Positions 47,775-58,559 of a DNA stretch of 64,000 bases are shown here, piece by piece; position 1 is the first letter of the stretch, and each line of letters begins with the position of its first letter. The position numbers and the translations under genes were made by a program. The notes below the pieces were generated by a model. That model was given only the letters and a program-made list of their open reading frames with translations, did not search any database and had not been told where the DNA came from. Source of the DNA: Lottia gigantea (lineage: Eukaryota; Mollusca; Gastropoda; Lottiidae); assembly GCF_000327385.1 (NCBI RefSeq), contig NW_008710245.1, positions 1,382,381 through 1,446,380 of the forward strand, in the 5' to 3' direction.

Positions 47775-47856
47775 ATCATATTTTTAGAAATCTTTAAACC
47801 AAACACCTCTTCTGACTTATCAACAGCGATATTACAGAGTGCTTGATTTTTTAATG
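47775..47856 (+). other. Gene B 5' untranslated exon
   Basis: Ends ttacagagtgcttgattttt then taatg before the donor gtaagtac at 47857, matching gene A's untranslated exon. It is spliced to the ATG exon at 48458. The start is estimated from the TATA-like box. Confidence 0.65.
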
Positions 47857-47962
47857 GTAAGTACAGATTTACTCTTTCTTATTGAATTACATTTGAAATT
47901 GGTAAAAACTTTTTAAACTTGTAATTTGTATAAGTTAAGAAAACCAAAATTAATTCTTTATA

Positions 47963-48283
47963 GATGGGTTTCCTTATTTTTTAGTGTCAAATTAAGAAAA
48001 CTATTTGATTAATTGATATTTCAAATGAATTACCATTTCTTCTTAATCATATTATTATGTATTTAATGTATGTACAGTCTGGATACAAAAAAAATATTTT
48101 TTGATCTTTCTTGATTGGTCACTCATTGGAATTCTGCTGGTAATTCTCTTCTAATTTAGTTTATTATGAATTAATCATTGACATGTGAAACAAACGAGTC
48201 ATTAGAACACATCTATTTTCTATTCATATAAATATTAGCATATTCATCTTAATAAATGAAAATAAGGGAACCCATCTTTAAAG
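47963..48283 (-). mobile_element. MITE-like family 1, copy inside gene B intron 1
   Basis: Begins tagatgggtttccttatttt and ends ataagggaacccatctttaa, clear inverted termini; the inside (tgtacagtctggata, gatctttcttgattggtcac, aattctgctggtaattct) is the reverse complement of the 31.9- and 59.8-kb copies. The equivalent intron of gene A lacks it, so it entered after the inverted duplication or was lost from A. Confidence 0.85.
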
Positions 48284-48457
48284 CAATATGAATGGTCCAC
48301 GAATGAAGCTTTTCTTGGTCCATGTATCGGTATATCACTATAAAAATGAGGAAATGTTAATGTACCAACTGGTACCACCAGGGGATGCAAAAGTCTTATA
48401 CTGGTCAATGATTTTGCTATGTAATTCAATTAATGTCTGAATTGATTCTAATTTTAG

Positions 48458-51400
48458 ATGCATACCTTTTTAAGGAGATTATGTGTGGTGGCGCTTTGTT
48501 TGGGTAAGTTATTTTTTCTACAATAATTTTCAAATTCATTTTTACACGTTGCTTGACTTTTTATAATGTTGCTTATTCATTCAAAATATATTCTCTAGTT
48601 TACGTAGGTGTCAATATTAACTGCATAGTCTATACATTTTGTTTACGGTACGATACGGTACGACCTTCTCCAACACGACAAATCGAAATAGCAAAATCTA
48701 TTTTCTGGCGTGTTGTTTCATGTCATCCGCTTGGTTTTTAATAAACGACATTTTAGATTGTGGTTCAATTTTTCTTGCCGTTTCAGCCAATGTTGAACAG
48801 ACGTATCTGTGGCGTGTCATGCCGCAATGTTTTGTACCGTGTTGTGTCGTATTTGGTGTATAAAGGCCTTAAGTGTCCAAGAACGCTTTCACTTCATAAG
48901 AAATTGCAATATAATTCAATGCTTGGGTGAAAGGTGATTGCTTATGAATGGGATATTAAGATAATTGGACACCTTCTTAAGGCGTTTATAAACCATATCC
49001 GACATGACATATTACGATACGATACGACGCAAGACAACAAGACCTCTTAATACAAACCCATTGACTGGCAAAACAGTAGTATTATAAAATATTGCTGTAG
49101 TGTGTGCGTGTCATACGTAATAATGTCATATATAATTGATAATTTATATGGAAGATATGGAAAAACACGACAGAAAATAAAATTAAAATTGTAAGTTTTC
49201 GGAATACTTTTTGTTGTGTTGGTTCAGACCGTAGCCAATATAGTTGTGCAATTTATATTTTTCCATTTGTTTTTCGTGTCATAACTTGTCATTTCGGATC
49301 TGGTGTATAAGCGCATTTTGTTTTTGAAAATGAACAAAAGAAAAATACAGTTGAGTGTGTATATGAATTGAATTATTAATATACTTTGATTAAATTATAT
49401 CTAGGGTATATCAAGGCGTCAGCTGATTTTGACTGTAGAAGAACATCTCAAAGCTGTGTGACAGGTACTTGTAATGATGTAAATGGAGATTGTGACTGTC
49501 CTACTGATGCTAATGGTGTGGCTACTCACAGAAACGCAGATTGTGGTCTTGAAATTGGTAGGGGTAATTTTATTTTTTTTACCGACTTGACAAACCCCGT
49601 CGCATATATGCCATAGAATACGATATATGTAGTTTAATGTTTTAAGATTAAGAGCTATAACTAGCGATTGCTTTGGGAACTTTAGACTTGAAGTGGTTGT
49701 TTGTGTAACGCCCTAGAGTTTGTTTAAACTTTACAAAAGCTATTCAAAAGCTGTTGAAAGGTGACATATGACTTGTTGTTGAAAAATTGGACTATGCAAG
49801 TTGTAATATTCTCTTATTTGTTACAGATTTCCTCTTCCTGAAAACCATTCAATATATTTCTTTTGTTCATGCGCTGATAATCCATCTGTCTTGCATCGAT
49901 CTCATTAAAGAATACTATTTTCAGCTAAAGTAGTTCCTACAGCATTATGTGGTCCACCATGCTTGAATGGAGGTGAATGTTATGAGCCGACAGTAGGTAC
50001 CTACATGTGTATGTGTCCAGAAGCCTTCTATGGAAACAAGTGTGAAAATCCAAGAAGTAAGTCATCGGTTTTCTGTACTGTTCTGTATGCGGTGATTCGA
50101 GTTTACCCAATTAATGTGCCACTCCTATATACATGTACATCATCTTGTACCTGTGTTGTTGATTTCATTTTACAAGCGCAATCATCAATCATTTCAGCAT
50201 TTTAGAGAGTGAAACTCGAAACTCGCTCTCTGTCCTTTAAAAGCCACTACCATTGAATAACTGTCTCCCCCTCAATCGACTAAACAGCTTTAGACTCGTA
50301 GTTCCCACCATTATATTAATACTCTCGAGGGATTCCAGCAAATATCTGTATGGTAGGTTTCAAATAGTGGGATCAGATAATTATTTTCACTTTGCTTTGT
50401 AGGAGAAGAGTGCACCTGATGAGTCTAAATATAATAAATTGGTATGGATCTTCTAGATCTTCTATCTTTTTAATTACAGAAAAAGTCGAGTGTAGTGGTA
50501 CTGAGATAACCATTAATTATATGCCCATACCCACCTTCAGTGGTGACATCTTCATCTTGGATAATCGAAATACCCCAGAATGTGCTTTTACTGAGGCTAA
50601 TGGCATGTACACAGCTACATTTACTTATCAACAGTGTGGTGTTACAACTACAAACGACGAACCTAATGTAAGACTTAACATCATTCCTTACTGCCTAATA
50701 TGATATGATAGCTCAAGCAGTTCATCCTAATTATGTTCCATTTCTATTTTTCATACCAAAACATGTATTGACACCTACTTTTCTCGTGCTGCCAACTGGT
50801 CATGCATAATTATTATATACCATTAAATGTTTTAAAATTAATGGCAGTGTTCGTGGCGGTATATTATTGACCATTTTCAGAGAGAATATCGTAAAGTTTG
50901 ATATTGATAATGATAGTGTAATTTATGACCATCAAATGTAACTCACATATCGGGTAACTGTCAAACATTGGAAATCGCCTTGCATTTAATGAGGTATCAC
51001 GTGAGATGAAGGTATGATTATATAAACTCTTTATTTTTTAGGCTGGAGATACATCCTACGAAATATCAGCTGCAGTACGATTCAATGCAAATATTGAAAG
51101 AGCAACTGATATGAAATTAACAGCTAAATGTGTAATTGACGGAACTGGACAAAGCAATTTGAACGACAACATTGGAACAGTTTCAGTAGATCAACGGTTA
51201 GAAATGTATTTCAAAGCAGCTGCATGAATTGCTTTTTGAAACTTTATATATATAGTTTATGTCTGTATCATTCATTCTCGTACCCAGAATTTAATTTCAA
51301 TCAAAATCACTAATTCAGAATAAAGCCTTTGAAAATGTGTATTCCTAAGAAGCACGAAAGGTACAGAATACACTTCGCCAATATTGAATGACTCAATATC

Positions 51401-53726
51401 ATCATTGATTAAATGGGTACCAGAATGTAACGTGATTATATGTTGGTAGAAGTATTGACTATTGTTATACTAATATCATTGGTATGTGTAAATTCATCAT
51501 TTCCAAGATCATCATCACTGCTGTACTAACAACTACTAGCAAATATGGTGATCATCATTACCATCGGTTTACTGTGTAATCAACCATCAGCTTTGATCAT
51601 AATCTAAATTGGCCAAAAAATTGTAGATGGTTAACATTAAACTCAAGGGAAAAAAACTAATATTTTTTAATTTTATTTTAGGACTGATTTAACCGAAGAA
51701 ACAGCTTTGACAGAATATCAACCTGTATCATTCCAATTACAAGGTAAAAACGGAAATCCCATGCCAGTACCAGTTAACCTTGGTGATGAATTAAGGATCT
51801 ACATACCTTTAGCCGATACCGGAAGTAAGTGATATTTGTCCTTCTGTTATTTTGACCTTTAGCAAATGTTATTACATATTATTTTGGAAGTTGAAACACA
51901 CAGCTCACTTTAACTTAAACGCGACACTCAAAAGATATAGTTTTGCAGCAGTGCCTAAGATTTGGAAGTTGGGATTAACTTTCTGAAACAGTAATATATA
52001 GAACAGGGCATTTTACGACTGAACATTACTTTATTGTACGAGTAATTGTATGGATTGAAGGTCGATTAAGTCATGTTACTCGAAGGTTTGATATACTATA
52101 AATGGATTGTTAATTTCAGGATACACTAAACTTAAAATAACCGAACTTCAAACAAACAATGGTATGGTTGAACAGGATTTGGTTATGGAAACTTTAATAT
52201 TTAACGGGTAAGAATTCATAATTCATACTTACTCTTACTCTTACACTTGATATCACCACCAATATCAAATACTTACTCATGATGATGGGAATACACCTTT
52301 TGTTCCCGTTTCAAAATCCCAGCGCAGGAGAGGGAAGAAATTTGGCCTGATATTAATTAGACTCTTACAATGAACATTTAACACTGAATTACGATCTCTA
52401 AATCGACCTCATCAATCACCCTCCCTCCCTCCAACCATATTCTTACTATGCACTTACATCCAGTGGCGGAGCCAGCTTTATGTCCGAGGAGGGGAGGGCG
52501 GGGGTGCGAATATCTGAGCTTGCCCGAATTTCTAACCTAGTTATGACACGTTTTCGGGGCTTCGAGGGAGGGGGTGGAGGGGGGGGGGGGGGCGCCACTG
52601 CTTGCATCCATCGACATCAATCTAGGTCTATATTTGTTATTTCAGCTGTTTGACAGATATTGGTGAAGCTCTTGTGACCGGAGATATTTCATCAGACCCT
52701 GCAATACCAGCTATCATTATCAACTTTATGGCATTTAGACTTCGAGGATCACCACAAGTCAAATTTGACGCCAGGGTCCAAGTTTGTGAAGGTACTGATA
52801 CATCTTGTGACTCGGTAAGGACTTTAAATCAATATACTCCAATCATTTAAGATTAGCAAGTATTCTAATTGAATATGAATGTTGTTAACATGGTCCAATC
52901 AGAGGCTTAAAAGTGAAGAAGAGATGACAATCGAATATATTGACAATCGAAATTTGACATCGAAAATTGGGATTTAACATCCACAATTGAGATTCGACAT
53001 TTTCACTTTAGATTAGCAATCATAATCGAGATTCGACATCAACAATCAACAATCGGTAATTGAGATTCGAGAATTCTTGTTGTGAGAAGTATTATCTTTA
53101 TTACAGGTAGTCTGTCCATCACCACCACAATCTGTTCCATCTAATCCACAAAATATTCCACCAGCTAATCCACAAAATATTCCACCAGCTAATCCACAAA
53201 ATATTCCACCAGCTAATCCACAAATTAGTCCATCAAGTAGTCAAAGAAAGAGGAGAGCTGCTCCAGATAATGAGGTTATTTTACACGAAACATTAACAGT
53301 CCTAGATCCCAGATCTAATGAAAAACTGCGACTACCCCACAACAAATCAGGTAATTATTATAACAGCTATTTAATATCCCCCCACCCACACTAGATGTAA
53401 CAGTATAATCTACTGGTCTTTGATTCGGCAAAAGCTTATATGGTGTCGTATAAATAAATTTCCAGATGATCTTTTTATCAAATGATAACGGTTTTCTTTT
53501 CTCAGACATAAAGAGCCAACAAAATGCTGATCCTCAACAATGTTTACAGTCAACAGAAATCATGGTGATGGTGATCGTACTTATTGTTGCTGTTGTTTTG
53601 TTGTTGGTGATCACCACATGCTTAGCTGTTAAATTCATGAAACAAAGAGCTGCTCAAGTTAAAATCTACAATCCAGATATGCCTACTGGAAACAATACCG
53701 TCCGAATTCCACGTGCTGCATGCTAG
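48458..53726 (+). CDS. EGF-ZP transmembrane protein, gene B (512 residues)
   Basis: Exons 48458-48503, 49405-49557, 49925-50056, 50480-50667, 51042-51196, 51682-51824, 52120-52207, 52646-52814, 53107-53350, 53506-53726; 513 codons with the stop, phases as in A and C. Signal peptide MHTFLRRLCVVALCLG; Cys-rich segment (CRRTSQSCVTGTC); EGF domain (CGPPCLNGGEC to CEN) at about residues 75-108; ZP module from VECSGTEITINY through CLTDIGEALV (about 113-358); then a Pro/Asn-rich linker with three NPQNIPPA repeats, the furin site RKRR at about 405-408, a membrane span at about 458-480, and a tail ending TVRIPRAAC. It differs from gene A mainly in the Cys-rich exon and this linker; the ZP exons and the segment after the furin site are nearly identical. 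Probably a surface-anchored precursor released by furin-type cleavage to polymerise; ligand unknown. Confidence 0.93.
48630..49050. mobile_element. Foldback-like element in gene B intron 2
   Basis: ggtgtataaaggccttaagt with gtcc (from about 48857) pairs inversely with ggacaccttcttaaggcgtt with tataaac (from about 48968). Outside them are cgatacggtacgac (48650) and gatacgatacgacgc (49017), also inversely related to the gtcgtat-rich flank. Gene A's corresponding intron (558 bp against 901 bp) lacks it. Confidence 0.5.
52461..52600. mobile_element. Short hAT-like non-autonomous element in gene B intron
   Basis: Begins cagtggcgga and ends ggcgccactg, with cagtggcg and cgccactg as exact 8-bp inverted termini. 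The flanks cttacatc (52453-52460) and cttgcatc (52601-52608) match at 7 of 8 bases, the 8-bp target duplication expected of hAT elements. 140 bp, G-rich, non-coding. The gene A intron lacks it. Confidence 0.75.
53140..53225 (+). repeat. 24-bp coding repeat (NPQNIPPA) in gene B
   Basis: aatccacaaaatattccacc with agct is repeated three times with a fourth, partial unit, adding eight residues each time just before the furin site. Gene A has an unrelated short Pro-rich linker in the same place. Confidence 0.95.
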
Positions 53727-55000
53727 AAACAAGTGTCCGGCTTCTGACATTTCACTACAGACAGTACTATTAAAATTTGACATTTAAAAGACGAAAAAGT
53801 AAGGTGTAGATTGTTGTGGGTTATTAAATCATACATTATTACCATTATTCTTTTAGTTGAAAAATGATGAAACTGAAGATAATCACCAAACAGATTGTAA
53901 TAGGTTTTATTCAATTGCTAAAATATTCGATTTGTTGCTTTGACTATTCTTTTATTTGTTGATTAAAACCAAACAGGGTAATTGGCGTAAGATATTTGTA
54001 AACAGAAATTAACCATGGTAATTGGTGTAAGAAATTTCCTTTCCGGAAACCGATGGAACATTAGATTATTCAAGAATCTTTATAGGAACAATAAAGAATA
54101 TGATGGAACCTTCTGGAAGGAACAAGAACTAGAATTCCCTTGAAGATTCATACTTCTAAAATCGTCTTATGGCTAAAAAAAATTGCTTATTTCCATAACA
54201 TTTTTTTGGATTTTTTTTATATATATATTAGCTTGGAATTTTTGTTGTTAGTATACTTTACTTATTAATGAAAGAAAACGTTACTATATAATATCAAGAC
54301 TTATTTACATTTCCTAGTGCATTTACTTTGCAACACGGGGTAATTGGGGTAAACAGAACACACCCAGTGTCATTGGTGCAAGATATTTGTTAACAGAAAA
54401 TATGAACCTTCAGTGCCACCCTCCATCTCATACATCTCATCCCTTTCCATAAATATATAGTCTTGTTCAATGGGCGTGACTGAATTCACAATTTATGTAG
54501 ATATGAAATTGTCTCTTCCCGAGAATGTTTTGAATTTCTTATCAATATAGACACACAGTATCAAGAGTATGTAGTGTTTACAAATACTACGTCTAACTCA
54601 CTGGTTAATGAACTGTCCGTGTATTAGAGGCACGGGTTGTGCCCCTTATTTCATTAATATAAAAAATAACAGCAAACTGATCCTTGTCGGTTCATTTAAA
54701 CTGTATATGCAGAAGCGCTATAACAAAAATATAACCTAGACACTCATTATTTCGTTTCTTGTGTCCACTACGTTATCTTGATTTAAATTGGTATCAGTTA
54801 GATAGTCACAGGAAACCTATTTTGTCTTGGTCTCGACGACTATATTCAATCTTAATAATAATTGGGGAACATCTGTGGTTTGCTAAATTAAAACGTAACG
54901 AATGACGCATAGAGCTATATAAATATGATTCACAATAACAAAAAGTTCCCACTGTTGAAATAGTGCACAATACATCAATTGTAGAGCTATATATATATAT

Positions 55001-55106
55001 ATATTAAAACAGAACCTAAAAGAACACACAAGACAAGCAAGAACTGAAGATCGCATAGCGTGAAACTTTGAGAAGCAACATGTGTCTTTAGGTTCTGTTT
55101 TAATAT
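55001..55106. repeat. Perfect 20-bp inverted repeat, 106-bp hairpin
   Basis: atattaaaacagaacctaaa (55001-55020) and tttaggttctgttttaatat (55087-55106) are exact reverse complements. Immediately after it, agatagcttgccaagcaagg starts a block repeated imperfectly at 55470-55550 (agatagcttgcctggcaagg). Confidence 0.8.
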
Positions 55107-55734
55107 TTTAAAAGATAGCTTGCCAAGCAAGGTAACATACGCCAACTACCAGCTGTCAGACATGATAACAAAATCTTTAATGGCTTAATAATGAAATTTG
55201 CATTTACCGTAAAGCTGCATGTGTCTAGGTAAAAATGGTGAATTCTGTTGTGTCTTCTTGGACGAGACTCTAGCAGTGATTTGTCTAGTGATAGCAATGT
55301 TGCGACCTCAATATAGTCGTTACATTATGAGGCTTTGGGCGATAATTCTGACACTTACTAAATACGCTATATCTGGATTGGTAAACCAATGCTATTTTGT
55401 TTTCATTGACTTTGTTTACAGGTTTAAAAACATTTCTTGCCATTCTTTGTTTAAGGTTACATAGACAGTGTTTTTATAAGATAGCTTGCCTGGCAAGGAA
55501 ACATACGCCCACTGGAAGCTGTCAGAAATGATAATTGAGTCTTGGGTGGCTAAAATATACATTTTCTCATTTCAAAGATCTTCATAATGCATTTGTAGAG
55601 TGAATTTATATATATATATACATATATATTTATTGTGACTTATTTATGCTGTGTTTTCACAACATTTTTCAGAATCATTATTAATAACCCAAGCACATCA
55701 AATCTTAAATCTTTAAATATGTTTTATCAGTCAA

Positions 55735-56215
55735 GGACAACAACTCAAAGAACATTATCAAAAAATCATCAAATTCAACTAGAACCAAGGCCTCATCAAT
55801 ATAAACCACGCCCAATTTCATTAACTCAGATAAAAACTGTCTCTATCGTCATCACAAACAAATTCTGACGCGTTTTTCTAAGTCAAGATCAATAATTCTA
55901 AAACCCTCAACGAAAAATCGTCAAATTGTAATCAGTTCAAGATCGCATCAATATAAATGATCACACCAGATTTCATTTAAATCATATGAAAACTGTAGTC
56001 TCTATTGTGTTCACAATATTTGACGCGTTTTTTCTTAGTCAATGGCAATAACTTAAAAACCGTTCATCGAAAAATCGTCAAATTCGACTCCGACCAAGAT
56101 CTCATCAATATAAATGATCACACCAAATTTCATTTAAATCAGATGAAAACTGTAGTCTCTATTGTGTACTCAAGAAATATTGACCGATCGAAGGACACGG
56201 TAACGCCAATTACGT
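55735..56215 (+). repeat. About 155-bp tandem repeat, three copies
   Basis: Each unit carries aaaaatcgtcaaatt-like text, atcaatataaatgatcacac, tttcatttaaatcagatgaa with aactgtagtctctat, and tgacgcgtttt. The first unit is the most diverged. The frames inside it are by-products. Confidence 0.8.
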
Positions 56216-58559
56216 CCACATTTCCATGTGGGCGTATACAAATTTAAAGCTTTAGTAACTTGTTATAATAATGTTTTACAGCATAATGACCAGTTTAATC
56301 TGCTGGTAAACATAATTCAAATATATTCATAATGATTTAGAACATCAATATTACACACACGGTAGTCTCACGTTTCTGTCTTAGAAAGAACCTCATCTTT
56401 TTAAAAAACTACCACGTTAGATTTACCGACATGTTCCATTTATTGCAATATACCTCAAGGACATTTAAACGTTTTTGAAGATCACCAATTGTGTATGCAG
56501 AGCAAATATGTCAATGGACTGGTCAATAAATATTCCTCCATCCCTGTTCAACATGAATGCTAATTCGTTGATATACATGTCAAATAGCCATGGCTTCAGT
56601 ATACAGCTCTGCCTTACACCAGATTCACAGTTGAAGCTAATTATGTCATAGTTTGCTCACACTGTGACCTTAACACAATTATAAATACTTTAATCAATAT
56701 ATACTTTAGAAAATGTGCACAGTAAAGTACTGACTAAATAATATATTTCTGCTCTATGGAGTTGAGAATATATATGTTGTCTGTTGCCGAATAATTGCTC
56801 CTGAACCCAGCCTGTTCCTCGATAAGCTTTGTATTTTCCCATTGGTTTATGAAGTTATTATTTGTATGCTTGAAGCGTCACCAGTACGTGACCTTGGTAT
56901 AAATCTCGTTAGAATACATTGGAGACTCCCCCCCCCAAAAAAAAAACGAAACGTAAAAGTAATCTAATATAAATTAGATTGGGGTGACCCACACTCCCCA
57001 TAGACGATGCAAATTTCCATTTGTCAGCTCTTTTTAAACATCATCATTTTTGTTCAAGGACATAGTTCTTCAAATCTTTGCAACACACACAAGACTTAAA
57101 TGTCTTCTTTTCCAATATATTTTATTCTTATTTTAAGACATTTAAAATCCATTTACGAAACAAGCCACCCATGTTCACAAGCAGGCTACGCTCGTATATA
57201 CAGGCTACAAACCTATTCATGAACACAAAAATATATAAATGTCCCTTTAAGACAGCCTATTTAGCACCGAAATTCATATCTTCCGACACTAATTTAAGAG
57301 CTTTATAACTCATAACAAATTAATGTGTTTTTAGAGATGGTGATTCGGGATTTATTTTTTATCAAATATGTCTAAAGAATGACATTGACATGCACGAAGG
57401 ATGTTCAACTTCCGTGTTTTTCTGTGAATGATTCAGTCATCTCAAAGCATAATTGACAGTTACACCTAACACGTAGAATTTGATTGTTCTCTCATTGTAT
57501 ATGTTCTTCTCATGACAACAAGACATATCGGTGGTCTTATTACACCTCAGGCAAACTTCAAGTAAAAAGAACTATTTAAAGCTATTTCGGCTGTCGAGTT
57601 TGGAAACCCACCCATTTTTGACGAATGTATTCGGCTGTCTAAAGGTAACTTGAGATTGTAATTTACGTGTGCCATTTTGGAATATGGACTGTATTTGTTC
57701 CATTAATGGTTAATATAAACTCAAGGTTGTTTCCTGTCAATCAAAAAGTAAGTGCTTGTTTTTTAATGTCTTTTCACTCTAGCCATTGAAAGCGTCTGAC
57801 CAAATGCAAACGAAGAGGTCTCAAAAAATGACTCTACATCCGGTATGATACCATGACATGAAGGACGACGTAGACGAACACAGAATGTACCTTCAAATTG
57901 AGCATAATTGTTATGTATTACATGCGCCGACCCTTTTCTGTGCTTTACGGATATTTGACGTTGGTAGACATCCGAGTAAATGCGATATGGTTTCAAGAAT
58001 AACACCACAATAACTTGGTTCAGGAGATTCCTTTAAGTAATTTCATGCACCGAGATAGCAATGCGCTTAAATACACTCCATGAAACCTGCCTTTCAAAAG
58101 ATGTTTTGATCTTCCATTTTAATATTTTTGCCAAAAAATTGCCTTAATTAAAAGTATATTAATAGAAGAAAATGAGTCCAAACGCCAAACTGAATCATTT
58201 CAAATAGAGAAAAAAATGCAAAATGCAATGATGTTGTGTTCCTGATACTGCTTTGTCCAAAATGGCAACAAATTTTGAATGACAATAAAAAGGGGGTCAG
58301 TAGCACGAACGACAGTAAATTGCCTACTTCTGTTGACATTTTCAATCCCATAATGATTATTTTATTACTACGGTTTGTATATGGTAATATAGTAACAATT
58401 TGGTCAACTTACCACTACCAATACTTTGTCTTCATTACCATTAAAGACGTCAAATTTGACATGATTGAAGGCTTACGAGAGGAAAAAAATCTATTTTGAC
58501 GTTGGTGCACGGGAATAGAACAGGATGTTTATTTCCTTCATATATTTCAGAAATTGCAA

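Larger units (their letters stand above)
53727..58540. other. Intergenic region between genes B and D
   Basis: Homology to gene A's 3' flank fades at about 53800. A candidate poly(A) signal, aataaa, is at about 54090. The rest holds a hairpin (55001-55106), a direct-repeat pair near 55110 and 55470, and a three-unit array (55735-56215). From 56220 to 58540 I see nothing recognisable as a gene. Confidence 0.45.
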
